Positions 42,430 through 50,121 of a stretch of 64,000 bases of DNA are shown in pieces; position 1 is the first letter of the stretch, and every line of letters begins with the position of its first letter. The translations under genes and the position numbers were made by a program. Source of the DNA: Novosphingobium sp. PP1Y (GTDB lineage: Bacteria; Pseudomonadota; Alphaproteobacteria; Sphingomonadales; Sphingomonadaceae); assembly GCF_000253255.1 (NCBI RefSeq), contig NC_015583.1, positions 1,097,603 to 1,161,602 of the forward strand, given 5' to 3'. The notes below the pieces were generated by a model. That model ran no database searches. It was not told where the DNA came from and saw only the letters and a program-made list of their open reading frames with translations.

Positions 42430-43038
42430 ATGTTCGTAATCGTCCGCCATGGCAACACTTTCGCTGCCGGGGAGACCCCGCGCCGGATCGGTGCGCGCAC
42501 TGACCTGCCGTTGACCGAGAAGGGGCGCGAGCAGGCCCGGGCGCTGGCCGCGCATTTTGCAGCGCAGGGATGGGTGTTTGCGCGCGCCTTGGTCTCGCCG
42601 CTCCTGCGCACACGCGAAACGGCGCAGATCATCCTCGATGCGCAGCATGGCGGGGCCAAGGCCGAGCCCTGTGCATGGCTGCGCGAGATCGATCACGGCC
42701 CCGATGAAGACCGGAGCGAAGAAGCCGTGCTGGCGCGCATCGGCATCGAGGCACTCACCGCCTGGGAACGCCATGCCGCGCCGCCGCCCGACTGGCAGGT
42801 CGACGCCGAAATGCGGCTGCAGGGCTGGCGCGATCTCTTCGCGAAGCGGGATGCGCAAGGCCCGGCCCTGCTCGTCACCAGCAATGGCGCGGCCCGTTTT
42901 GCATTGATGGCCGATCCGGCGCTGGCTTCGGCCATGGACCGGCTCGACAGTCTGAAACTGCCTACCGGCGGCTACGGAGTGATCCGGCGCAGTGACGGGG
43001 GCGGACTGATGCTCGAGTCCTGGGGCCTGCGCCCGTGA
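42430..43038 (+). CDS. Histidine phosphatase-fold protein lacking the second catalytic His
   Basis: The 202-residue protein shows the phosphoglycerate-mutase fold: VIVRHGNT with the phosphate-accepting His, LVSPLLRTRETAQII with the Arg, and REIDHG with the acid. In active members a second His follows the fourth strand (VSHGG); here it reads LLVTSNGAARF, with Asn in its place. It may be a weak phosphatase or a binding protein. The stop overlaps the GTG of kpsC (GTGA), so it is co-translated with capsule genes, which points to a role in Kdo or glycan precursor handling. Confidence 0.82.
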   Translation: MFVIVRHGNTFAAGETPRRIGARTDLPLTEKGREQARALAAHFAAQGWVFARALVSPLLRTRETAQIILDAQHGGAKAEPCAWLREIDHGPDEDRSEEAVLARIGIEALTAWERHAAPPPDWQVDAEMRLQGWRDLFAKRDAQGPALLVTSNGAARFALMADPALASAMDRLDSLKLPTGGYGVIRRSDGGGLMLESWGLRP

Positions 43039-44702
43039 CCCCTTCGCTGCCGCTGTTGCGCGCCCCGCCATTCCCGGACGCAGACGCCTCTGTCTCGCAA
43101 GTCGGCGCGGTGCAGGCGCTTCCCGAGGCCGATGCCCTCCTCGCGCGCATTCGCGCAGCACGCGTCGGCGGCAGCTTCTGGTCGCCACCTGCCGAGATCG
43201 CCAACCCGGCGAGCATGGTCCTGCGCCCGAGGGACCCGGCCGAGATTGCCGAATTGCTGGCGGCTCTCGATCCGGAGCAGCGCAGGTCCGCGCTTTGGCT
43301 CGGTAACGGGCTGAAAGCGCTGGATCATGCGCTTGCGGCCCTGACCCGCCGCGAAGGCGGCAGATTCCGGTCCGAAGTCGACCCCTGGTCCGCGCTCGAT
43401 GGCACCGGCCTGCTCAAGGCGCATGGCGACGATGAATGGACCGCGCTCGCGGCCATTGCCGGTGTCCCGGTGCAGGTTCTGTCGCCGGGCCCGTTCGGCG
43501 CTCCCGGCGAGGATGCCGCGACGCTGCGGCGCCGTGCGGCCAAGGCCATCGCAGCCGCGCACTACCGCGATCCCTTCCACGACACCGCGGCCACCCTCGG
43601 TGCGACTATCGATCTTCTCGCCGAATGGCGGCGGGTGCTCGAAGGCAACCGTGGCATTGTCGCGGCCTGCGGCATGGCCTGGTGGAAGCGCGAGGAAATA
43701 CGCCGGTTCCTCTGGGCCCCGGGCCAGAAGCTCAAGCTCGTCTCACGCTCGCGCCGGGCGCTCGCCATTGCCCGCAGGCAAAGCGGTGCAGTAGCGATCT
43801 GGCCTTCGCGCATCTCCCCCGGGCTGCTCGCGCAGGCCCGCAAGGACAAGGTGCCGCTGGTGCGCGTGGAGGACGGCTTCGTGCGGTCGGTCGGATTGGG
43901 CAGCAATCTGGTCCCGCCGCTTTCGGTGGTGGTCGACCGGCGCGGGATCCACTTCGACCCGACCGCCCCCAGCGACCTCGAGGCGATCCTTGCCACAAGC
44001 GCGTTCCCGCCTGAGCTGATCGACCGGGCGAGGACCCTGCGCGAGACCATCGTCTCGGCCGGTATCAGCAAGTACGCCGCCGGATCGGAAAGCGCATTGC
44101 CCCCGCGCGAGACGGGCCGCCGCGTAGTCCTGGTGCCCGGCCAGGTGGAAGACGACATGTCGGTGCTCGCAGGCGGCGGGGGGCTGCATTCCAACCTCGA
44201 ACTGCTGCGCCGCGTGCGCGCTCTGGAGCCCGAGGCCGAGATCTGGTGGCGCCCGCATCCGGATGTCGATGCCGGGCACCGGGTGGGCGCCGTCGCCGAT
44301 GCCGAGGCCCTGCGCCATGCCGACCGCATCGTGCGCGAAGGCGGCATGGCCCCGCTTCTTGACGCGGTCGACGCGGTCCACGTCCTCACGTCGCTGACCG
44401 GCTTCGAGGCGTTGATGCGCGGGCGCGAGGTGACCTGCCACGGCACGCCCTTCTACTCCGGATGGGGCCTGACCCGCGATCTGGGCGCAGTCCCCGCACG
44501 CCGCGGCCGGCCGCTGTCGCTCGATGCACTGGTGGCCGGCGTCCTGCTGCTCTATCCGCGCTACCTCGATCCGGTCACGGGCCTGCCGTGCCCGCCCGAA
44601 GTGCTGGTCGATCGCATCGTGCACAAGCACGCGCCGAACCGCCAAGGGTGGATCGAGCCCTTGCGCCGCCTGCAAGGGCGGCTCATGGCCGCCATTCGGT
44701 AG
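43035..44702 (+). CDS. kpsC: Capsule polysaccharide Kdo transferase, KpsC-like
   Basis: The 555-residue protein resembles the C-terminal module of KpsC: AIWPSRISPGLLAQARKDKVPLVRVEDGFVRSVGLGSNLVPPLSVVVDRRGIHFD, PGQVEDDMSVLAGG, IWWRPHPDVDAGHR and VTCHGTPFYSGWGLT. KpsC of E. coli has about 675 residues and two transferase modules; here the N-terminal 200 residues are shorter and diverged. It should extend the poly-Kdo linker on the phospholipid anchor. The start is a GTG overlapping the stop of the previous gene. Confidence 0.87.
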   Translation: MTPSLPLLRAPPFPDADASVSQVGAVQALPEADALLARIRAARVGGSFWSPPAEIANPASMVLRPRDPAEIAELLAALDPEQRRSALWLGNGLKALDHALAALTRREGGRFRSEVDPWSALDGTGLLKAHGDDEWTALAAIAGVPVQVLSPGPFGAPGEDAATLRRRAAKAIAAAHYRDPFHDTAATLGATIDLLAEWRRVLEGNRGIVAACGMAWWKREEIRRFLWAPGQKLKLVSRSRRALAIARRQSGAVAIWPSRISPGLLAQARKDKVPLVRVEDGFVRSVGLGSNLVPPLSVVVDRRGIHFDPTAPSDLEAILATSAFPPELIDRARTLRETIVSAGISKYAAGSESALPPRETGRRVVLVPGQVEDDMSVLAGGGGLHSNLELLRRVRALEPEAEIWWRPHPDVDAGHRVGAVADAEALRHADRIVREGGMAPLLDAVDAVHVLTSLTGFEALMRGREVTCHGTPFYSGWGLTRDLGAVPARRGRPLSLDALVAGVLLLYPRYLDPVTGLPCPPEVLVDRIVHKHAPNRQGWIEPLRRLQGRLMAAIR

Positions 44703-44714
44703 GGTGGAGGAGCC

Positions 44715-45932
44715 GTGACGCAGGTAATTCTCGATATATCGCGCCTGATCTCGCGCGTGCGCTACTCCACGCCCTCGGGCGTCGACCGCGTGGAGATGGC
44801 CTACGCCCGCGGGTTGCTCGGGCTATATGGCGAGGACCTTGCCTTTGCCGCAGTTCATCCCACTGGCATCTACGGCCGCCTCCGGCGCTTGGCCGCGCTC
44901 GCCTATCTCGACGAGCTGGAACAGCGCTGGTCGCACCAGGACGACAATCCGCGCCAGCGCTCGCTGCCTTCGGTGCTGCCGTGGCTGGCCCGGCTGCTGC
45001 CGACAGGCAAGGGCGTAGGCAGTGCCCCCGGCGCCGTGTACCTGCAGGTCTCGCCGCACCACCTGATCAATACCGGCAAGGTACGCGCAATCCTCCGGCG
45101 CGAGCAGGCGCGCTTCATGGTCATGGTGCATGACCTGATCCCGATCGAGTTTCCCGAATATGCGCGCCCCGCAGGCGCAGAGCAGCATCGCCGCCGCATG
45201 CGGACGGTAGCGGAGCTGGCCGACGCAGTCATCGTCAACTCGGCAGCCACGGGCGCATCGCTGACCCGCTGGATCGAAGCCGAGGGGAACGGCATGGCCC
45301 CGCCGCCGGTTCACGTAGCCCTGCTCGGAACGGAACGCCTCGCCCCTGCCGCGCCGGCGTCATTTCCGGACGGGAGGCCCTACTTCCTGTGCCTGGGCAC
45401 GATCGAACCGCGCAAGAACCACCTGCTCCTCCTGCACCTCTGGCGCCACCTCGCCGAGACGCTGCCGGCAGCCCAAGTGCCGCGCCTCGTCATCGTCGGT
45501 CGCCGGGGCTGGGAGAACGAACAGGTGGTGGACCTGCTGGAGCGCTGCCCCGCGCTGAAAGGCCACGTCGAAGAGATCAACAACTGCCCCGATACACGCC
45601 TCTCCGCCCTCCTGCGCGGCGCCCGGGCGCTGGTCATGCCCTCCTTCGCGGAAGGCTACGGCATGCCTGTGGCCGAGGCGCTTTCCGTAGGCACGCCCGC
45701 AATCTGCAGCGATCTGGCAGCGCTGCGCGAAGTAGGTGGTGAGATCCCGGAGTTCCTCGACCCGCTGGACGGACCGGGGTGGGGGGCAGCGGTCATGGAT
45801 TATGCGCAGGAGGGACCGCGCTACGGTGCCCAGATGGAGCGCTTGCCGCATTGGTACAATCCGTCCTGGGACGCGCACATGGCTATCGTTGCGGGGGCTG
45901 TCGGCGACCTGCGGAACAGCCCGAGGGCCTGA
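44715..45932 (+). CDS. Glycosyltransferase, family 4 type (GT-B fold)
   Basis: The 405-residue protein has the GT4 layout: an N-terminal domain with FDISRL-like ILDISRLISRVRYSTPSGVDRVE and HDLIPIEFPEY, and a C-terminal domain with FLCLGTIEPRKNHLLLLHLW, VGRRGWEN and the nucleotide-sugar site SFAEGYGMPVAEALSVGTPAICSD. It should add a sugar to the growing glycan from an NDP-sugar in the cytoplasm. The start is a GTG with a perfect GGAGGAG site, 12 bases after kpsC. It is the last gene of the capsule block. Donor and acceptor cannot be told. Confidence 0.9.
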   Translation: MTQVILDISRLISRVRYSTPSGVDRVEMAYARGLLGLYGEDLAFAAVHPTGIYGRLRRLAALAYLDELEQRWSHQDDNPRQRSLPSVLPWLARLLPTGKGVGSAPGAVYLQVSPHHLINTGKVRAILRREQARFMVMVHDLIPIEFPEYARPAGAEQHRRRMRTVAELADAVIVNSAATGASLTRWIEAEGNGMAPPPVHVALLGTERLAPAAPASFPDGRPYFLCLGTIEPRKNHLLLLHLWRHLAETLPAAQVPRLVIVGRRGWENEQVVDLLERCPALKGHVEEINNCPDTRLSALLRGARALVMPSFAEGYGMPVAEALSVGTPAICSDLAALREVGGEIPEFLDPLDGPGWGAAVMDYAQEGPRYGAQMERLPHWYNPSWDAHMAIVAGAVGDLRNSPRA

Positions 45933-45938
45933 TACCGA

Positions 45939-46322
45939 TCAGGTAGGCGAGCTATTCTGCCGATTTTCGGCCTTGGACAGTCTGATCCGTGAGCGGATAA
46001 TCCCTGCGATCGACTGCGGAGGCGTGGAAGCCATCTGCAAGGCCTCGTCCGCGGTCGTCGTTGCAATGCAAGCCTCCGCTGCGCGGAAGCCATCGTACCA
46101 GACCGATTGGTGTTCCCGGTAGTCGCTCCGGAGTTGCTCAGCCAATCGCTCGAGGTTGGCAGCCTGAACGCGCTTGGCGGCCCAGTAGGCGGAATCTTCC
46201 CGATGCGTCGCCGCGTGCCGAGCGACGGCCTCGATCTTATCCCTGGACGCCTCGACGCCAAGATCCGTCAGGATCTTTGCAGCGACAAGGCGGTCGACAT
46301 CCCAGATTTGCGTGCTCTTCAT
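45939..46322 (-). CDS. Hypothetical protein, helical
   Basis: From the ATG at 46322 (GGAGG upstream) the protein has 127 residues, mostly charged and helical (DKIEAVARHAATHREDSAYW, QAANLERLAEQLRSDYREHQS). I do not recognise it. It is convergent with the capsule glycosyltransferase gene and has the IS6 element on its upstream side. The good ribosome binding site suggests a real gene. Confidence 0.55.
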   Translation of the reverse strand: MKSTQIWDVDRLVAAKILTDLGVEASRDKIEAVARHAATHREDSAYWAAKRVQAANLERLAEQLRSDYREHQSVWYDGFRAAEACIATTTADEALQMASTPPQSIAGIIRSRIRLSKAENRQNSSPT

Positions 46323-46449
46323 GACACACCTCCATCCAGAGAGTGCGCTTTCGAACACGAAAGTCAATGCAACCTTGGCGGGTAATCTCGACTCAAGAAC
46401 GACGAATTACGTACTATTGATAATGCATAGTATCATTAGTGCGCTTGGG

Positions 46450-47266
46450 GGTTCTGTCGCAAACTTTGGCCGGCCGTGCGGCTTGCTCTTTGACTTTGTA
46501 TTTCAGGCTGCAAGGCTGTCGAACTGATCTGCGAAGGACGGATTGCGGGCGTCGTTGGCAGGTATCATCTGGCCCTTGCGGATCATGTGAATGAGTTCGA
46601 TGCCCTCGAGGATGACGCCAGCGGTGGCTTGGGACTTGAAACCGAGCATGGGCCGGATGCGGCGCTTGATGCGCCGGTGGTCCTGCTCGATCCGGTTATT
46701 CATGTATTGGCTCTGCCGGACCTTGAGCGGCTCGGCCTTCGACCGAGTTCGCATCCTGACTTCGGCATGGCATGTCCGCGCAGCTTCCAGATTAGTCTGG
46801 CTGCCGTCGATGGTCAGCTGGACGGGCAGGCCGTGGCGCTTGTAGGCCCTTCGGAAGAAGCGCTTCGCATCCCTGAGATTGCGCGTGTTCGAGAACAGGA
46901 AATCGACTGTGGCGCCCGATTTGTCGATCGCCCGGTAAAGGTACATCCACTCGCCCTTCACCTTGATGTAGGTCTCATCGAGGTTCCATTTGCTAGTCAC
47001 CGACCGCTTGCGAGCGTTGAACGCGTCCAGCAATTGTGGCGTATAGTGCAGTACCCAGCGGTGGATCGTCGAATGGTCGACCGCCACGCCGCGCTCGGCG
47101 ATCATTTCCTCGAGATCCCGCAGGCTCAACCCGTAGGCCAGGTACCAGCGTACGCACAGCATGATCAGCGAGCCCTCGAAATGGCGACCCTTGAACAACA
47201 ATCTCTTCCCCGAATGCCGAAACTGCGCCATCCTTCTCACATCGCGCCAAAGTTTCCGACAGAACC
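46450..47266 (-). mobile_element. IS6-family insertion sequence, copy A (817 bp)
   Basis: The element has terminal inverted repeats beginning GGTTCTGTCGCAAACTTTGG (left, 46450) and, on the other strand, GGTTCTGTCGGAAACTTTGG (right, ending 47266), and a single transposase gene. The length and GG-TCTGT ends are typical of IS6. No 8-bp target duplication is visible (CGCTTGGG left, CCCTCAGG right), which suggests rearrangement or adjacent deletion. The right end cuts an AbrB-type gene. A near-identical copy in the opposite orientation starts at 63848. Confidence 0.88.
46503..47231 (-). CDS. IS6-family transposase (copy A)
   Basis: The 242-residue protein starts at the ATG at 47231 after GAGAAGG. 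It has the helix-turn-helix and zinc-like start of IS6 enzymes (FKGRHFEGSLIMLCVRWYLAYGLSLRDLEEM, TIHRWVLHY) and the DDE catalytic triad in NLDETYIKVKGEW, LTIDGSQTN and NRIEQDHRRIKRR. It appears complete and could be active. It catalyses replicative transposition with cointegrates in this family. Confidence 0.9.
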   Translation of the reverse strand: MAQFRHSGKRLLFKGRHFEGSLIMLCVRWYLAYGLSLRDLEEMIAERGVAVDHSTIHRWVLHYTPQLLDAFNARKRSVTSKWNLDETYIKVKGEWMYLYRAIDKSGATVDFLFSNTRNLRDAKRFFRRAYKRHGLPVQLTIDGSQTNLEAARTCHAEVRMRTRSKAEPLKVRQSQYMNNRIEQDHRRIKRRIRPMLGFKSQATAGVILEGIELIHMIRKGQMIPANDARNPSFADQFDSLAA

Positions 47267-47395
47267 CCCTCAGGCACTTCTTCCAGCAACAAGCGGGACC
47301 CCCGGTCCCCATCCGTGCCGGGCCATGATTTCCTTGGGCAACTGGAGTTCGCCGTTCCCGTCGACCTCGATCAACAGGTCATCCTGTTTGTTCAT
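47267..47395 (-). pseudogene. AbrB/SpoVT-type antitoxin gene, frameshifted and cut by IS copy A
   Basis: The frame starts at the ATG at 47395, overlapping the parE stop (ATGA), and begins MNKQDDLLIEVDGNGELQLP, then KEIMARHGWGPG, the swapped-hairpin fold of AbrB/MazE-type antitoxins. After GWGPG a run of five G bases shifts the frame; the other frame continues the family sequence as SRLLLEEVPEGVL, up to the IS end at 47266. So the gene has both a one-base slip and a truncation. Such antitoxins usually precede a PIN-domain toxin, which is missing here, probably lost with the IS event. Confidence 0.7.
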
Positions 47396-47730
47396 ACCGA
47401 AGCCTCCGGGACCTCGCCCTCCATCCACGCGGGGATATCGCGTTTGGCATGGAGCACGCGCCAGACATCAATACTGGCTTCAGCCTCGACATAGAAAACC
47501 AGCCAAGGATAGCCTTGAATGCGCCATGAACGCAGACCCGGCAGGTTGAGTTCATGCGCCCAGCGCGGCGAACCGATGCCGGGCACCTTGCCGATCGCGG
47601 CGTAGGTCCGCTCCAGCGCGTCGATAAAGCCGAGAGCCACTTCCGGTCCGGCCTCCGCGAGGTAGTGTTCGATCGCATTGTCGATGTCGGTACGCGCCAC
47701 AGCGCGCGGCACGACCGGTTTGGACGTCAC
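47392..47730 (-). CDS. parE: ParE/RelE-superfamily toxin
   Basis: The 112-residue protein has the RelE/ParE fold pattern: RTDIDNAIEHYLAEAGPEVALGFIDALERTYAAIGKVPGIGSPRW, then LRSWRIQGYPWLVFYVEAEASIDVWRVLHAKRDIPAWM. ParE toxins poison DNA gyrase. The ATG overlaps the parD stop by four bases, the normal arrangement with antitoxin first. Its stop overlaps the start of the broken AbrB-type gene, so three genes once formed one operon. Confidence 0.88.
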   Translation of the reverse strand: MTSKPVVPRAVARTDIDNAIEHYLAEAGPEVALGFIDALERTYAAIGKVPGIGSPRWAHELNLPGLRSWRIQGYPWLVFYVEAEASIDVWRVLHAKRDIPAWMEGEVPEASV

Positions 47731-47966
47731 GACGCGGCGCTGCGCTTTACTCGGGCGCGCAAGCCGTCAAAGTAGCCCTTATCCGCCGGGGCGCCTGACG
47801 CAGAATTCGCTCCTTCCAGCAGAAGCGAGCGAAGCTTCTGGATGTCCTGATCCTTGCGAATCAACTCCCGGACGTATTCGCTGCTGGTGCCGTAGCCGCG
47901 CGTGGAAACCTGTTGGTCCACGAACGACTTGAGTCCTTCCGGGAGCGAGATGTTCATGGTCGACAT
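47727..47966 (-). CDS. parD: ParD-type antitoxin (ribbon-helix-helix)
   Basis: From the ATG at 47966 the protein has 79 residues and starts MSTMNISLPEGLKSFVDQQV, then STRGYGTSSEYVRELIRKDQ, the ribbon-helix-helix of ParD. The C-terminal tail (KGYFDGLRARVKRS) is the toxin-binding part. An ATG four codons upstream lies inside a 20-base tandem repeat and is less likely. It neutralises ParE and represses the operon through DNA binding upstream. Confidence 0.88.
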   Translation of the reverse strand: MSTMNISLPEGLKSFVDQQVSTRGYGTSSEYVRELIRKDQDIQKLRSLLLEGANSASGAPADKGYFDGLRARVKRSAAS

Positions 47967-47967
47967 A

Positions 47968-48007
47968 TTGACTCTCATAGCGACTTTTTGACTCTCATAG
48001 CGACTTT
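47968..48007. repeat. Two perfect 20-bp tandem repeats upstream of parD
   Basis: The 20-base unit starting TTGACTCTCA occurs twice head to tail (47968-47987, 47988-48007) immediately upstream of the parD start. Repeats in this place are typical operators for ribbon-helix-helix antitoxins; binding here is an inference. A tandem duplication by slippage is the alternative. Confidence 0.6.
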
Positions 48008-48057
48008 GGCAAAATTTGGCAAGCTTTGTTCCCGGCTGTTGAGCTGCCCCGTCAAGA

Positions 48058-48128
48058 GGCTCTGTTGCAAACCTTGAAGCGTCCCGGGTTTTCCGGAGGC
48101 TATTCGGTTTGACTCAGGCAGCCATATC
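48058..48128. repeat. Extra IS6 end plus a short segment resembling an IS3-family terminus
   Basis: GGCTCTGTTGCAAACC at 48058 repeats the left end of the IS6 element that starts at 48129. The 55 bases between (from TGAAGCGTCCCGGGTTTTCC) look like the terminus of IS3-family elements, with CCCGGGTTTTCCGGAG and GACTCAGGCAGCCAT. I take it as a remnant of nested insertions; the IS3 assignment is from memory of such ends. Confidence 0.4.
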
Positions 48129-49011
48129 GGCTCTGTTGCAAACATCGGCATTGGCGGAACTTTTCGCCCTGGCTTTCAGGATCAGGCAGCGTTCGCGAAA
48201 TGCTGATTGAGCATGTCCATGGTTTCGGTCAGGGCTGATGGCCCAATGCCAAATGCTCTTTCGACAAGACGCACTTCCCCCTTGATCCCCTTCTCCAGGC
48301 ACCACGCTCGGGCTTGCCCTTTGCGTAGGGCACGCATGACCTCAAAGCCTTTGATCGTGGCGTAGGCGGTGGGCATCGATTTGAAGCCACGTACAGGCTT
48401 GATCAACATCTTGAGTTTGCCATGGTCGGCCTCGATCACGTTGTTCAGATATTTCACCTGCCGATGCTCAGTGTCCGGGGCCAGTTTGCCTTCTTGTTTC
48501 AGTTGGGCGATTGCCGCGCCGTAGCTTGGTGCCTTGTCGGTGTTGAGTTTCGTCGGCTTCTCCCAGTCTTTCAGTCCGCGCAAGGCTTTACCCAGAAAAC
48601 GCTTTGCAGCCTTTGCGCTGCGGGTCGGGGACAGGTAAAAATCGATCGTATCGCCCCGTTTGTCGACCGCCCGATACAGGTAGGTCCACTTGCCCCGCAC
48701 TTTGACGTAGGTTTCATCTAGGCGCCAACTCGGAACAAAGCCGCGCCGCCAGAACCAGCGGAGCCGCTTCTCCATCTCGGGCGCATAGTGCTGAACCCAG
48801 CGATATATCGTTGTGTGATCGACATCGATCCCGCGTTCGGCCAGCATTTCCTCAAGATCGCGGTAGCTGATACCGTACCGGCAATACCAACGCACCGCCC
48901 ACAGGATTACCTCGCCGGCAAAATGCCGCCCCTTGAAATCATCCATCACAACCAGCCTTGCCAACCCAAATCGGCAGTCTTGGTGATCACGCGAGAGTTT
49001 GCAACAGAGCC
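48129..49011 (-). mobile_element. IS6-family insertion sequence, copy B (different type)
   Basis: Ends are GGCTCTGTTGCAAAC at 48129 and its inverse GTTTGCAACAGAGCC ending at 49011, the IS26/IS6100-like consensus. It holds one transposase gene and is about 883 bp. Flanking 8-mers (GCCATATC and GCCTTGCG) do not match, so no target duplication remains. The right end abuts an alpha/beta hydrolase gene that has lost its 5' part. The sequence differs clearly from copies A and C. Confidence 0.85.
48182..48946 (-). CDS. IS6-family transposase (copy B)
   Basis: From the ATG at 48946 the protein has 254 residues (MDDFKGRHFAGEVILWAVRW). It is close in pattern to IS26-type transposases: GISYRDLEEMLAERGIDVDHTTIYRWVQHYAPEMEKRLRWFWRRG, and DDE residues in RLDETYVKVRGKW, LNTDKAPSYGAA and NVIEADHGKLK. 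It looks intact. A longer frame upstream crosses the terminal repeat and is not used. Confidence 0.9.
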   Translation of the reverse strand: MDDFKGRHFAGEVILWAVRWYCRYGISYRDLEEMLAERGIDVDHTTIYRWVQHYAPEMEKRLRWFWRRGFVPSWRLDETYVKVRGKWTYLYRAVDKRGDTIDFYLSPTRSAKAAKRFLGKALRGLKDWEKPTKLNTDKAPSYGAAIAQLKQEGKLAPDTEHRQVKYLNNVIEADHGKLKMLIKPVRGFKSMPTAYATIKGFEVMRALRKGQARAWCLEKGIKGEVRLVERAFGIGPSALTETMDMLNQHFANAA

Positions 49012-49325
49012 GCCTTGCGCGCCTGCACGCCCCGACGCTGTGGCTGAGCGGCGATCCGAGCGACATTGCCCACAAGAACGCACAGGCGGATTTCGCCGCT
49101 GTCGCCGGGTTGCCTGCCGCCTGGGTCTGGCACGAAGGCACCGGCCACGCCGAACACTATCGCAAGGTGCACGGCGGCGAGTTCGTCGAGCCGGTCGTGT
49201 CCTGGCTCGATTGGCAACTCAAAGGCGTGCGCTCGCAAGGCGCGATGTTCAAGAGCGCGGATTGCGGCCTGTGTACGCAGAGCGGCTGGCATGTCTCCAC
49301 CAAGGCGCTCGACGACCAGCCGTGA
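49012..49325 (+). pseudogene. 3' fragment of a secreted alpha/beta hydrolase gene, cut by IS copy B
   Basis: About 104 codons remain, from LARLHAPTLWLSGDPSDIAH to VSTKALDDQP. The sequence aligns from its first residue to the C-terminal third of the complete hydrolase at 60014-60985: LARLHTSIAYILGGPQDVAF there, and the ends SADCGLCTQSGWHV versus GPDCTLCTAPGWTV. The catalytic Asp (GDPSD) and His (GTGHAEHY) regions are present, the nucleophile Ser part is gone. The breakpoint is exactly the IS6 end. So the region once held two paralogues, one at each end of the island. Confidence 0.82.
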
Positions 49326-49334
49326 ATACAGGTT

Positions 49335-49991
49335 CTACCCCAGGACTTCGCTGTCGATCTGGTTGAGCGTGTCCAGGCCCGCCGCAACGTGGCTGCGCAT
49401 GGCGTTTTCGGCGGATACGGGATCGTTGGCCATGATCGCATCGATGATGCGGCGATGGTCGGCATTGGCTGCGCGCAGCCGATTGGCGCTGTAGAAGCTT
49501 TCGAACATCAGGCGGTGCACGGGCACGTGCAGGCGTTCCAGTAGTTGACCCGCAACGGCGTTTCCGGCCCCTTCGATCAGCAGCTGGTGCCATTCCATGT
49601 TGAGGCGGCCGAAGCGTTCGGATTCGTTTTCCTCGACGCAGGCTTCCAGCTGGACCTGCAGATCCAGCAGGCGTTCGCGCTGGCCGCTGGTGGCGTTATG
49701 GGTGAAATCAGCCGCGCAGCTGCCTTCAAGGGCCGCGCGGCAGCGATAGATCTGGCGGATCTCCTCGTGCGTTGCGCTGCGAACCGATGCACCGCGAAAT
49801 TCCTCGGTGTGGACAAGGCCTTCGCCTTCGAGCCGCTGGAAGGCCTCGCGCACCTTGAAGCGGCTGGCCCCGGTCTGGCGCATGATGTCGGCTTCCACCA
49901 GACGCTGGCCGGGAACCATGCGCCCCTTGCGGATGCGATCGCGGATCCACTCGGCGATTTCCGAGGCTCCGGGTGTTTTCTTGTCTGTCAT
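49335..49991 (-). CDS. GntR-family transcriptional regulator (FCD type)
   Basis: The 218-residue protein has a winged helix at about 8-75 (SEIAEWIRDRIRKGRMVPGQRLVEADIMRQTGASRFKVREAFQRLEGEGLV) and an FCD domain at about 80-205 (EWHQLLIEGAGNAVA, ADHRRIIDAIMANDPVSAENAMRSHV). It is divergent from the 13.5-kb catabolic operon; the 130-base gap contains repeats and a palindrome. It is very likely the local regulator of that operon, with a CoA-pathway acid as probable effector. Confidence 0.9.
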   Translation of the reverse strand: MTDKKTPGASEIAEWIRDRIRKGRMVPGQRLVEADIMRQTGASRFKVREAFQRLEGEGLVHTEEFRGASVRSATHEEIRQIYRCRAALEGSCAADFTHNATSGQRERLLDLQVQLEACVEENESERFGRLNMEWHQLLIEGAGNAVAGQLLERLHVPVHRLMFESFYSANRLRAANADHRRIIDAIMANDPVSAENAMRSHVAAGLDTLNQIDSEVLG

Positions 49992-50027
49992 CGTATCGGC
50001 TCGCAGGCTGTGGAATTTTCGAGGATG

Positions 50028-50078
50028 ATATTGTCAATAATAATATTGTCAATTTTTCGATTGCAATGATTCATTGCA
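50028..50078. promoter_or_regulatory. Direct repeats ATATTGTCAAT x2 and palindrome TGCAATGA-T-TCATTGCA
   Basis: Eleven-base direct repeats at 50028-50038 and 50043-50053 (15-base period) are followed by a perfect palindrome at 50062-50078. They sit in an AT-rich gap between the GntR gene and the CocE-like gene. The palindrome is the best candidate for the GntR operator; the repeats could be part of the promoters. Confidence 0.5.
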
Positions 50079-50121
50079 TTCCCAATCATGTACGCAAGCA
50101 AGAACGGGAGAGCGTGTAAAC

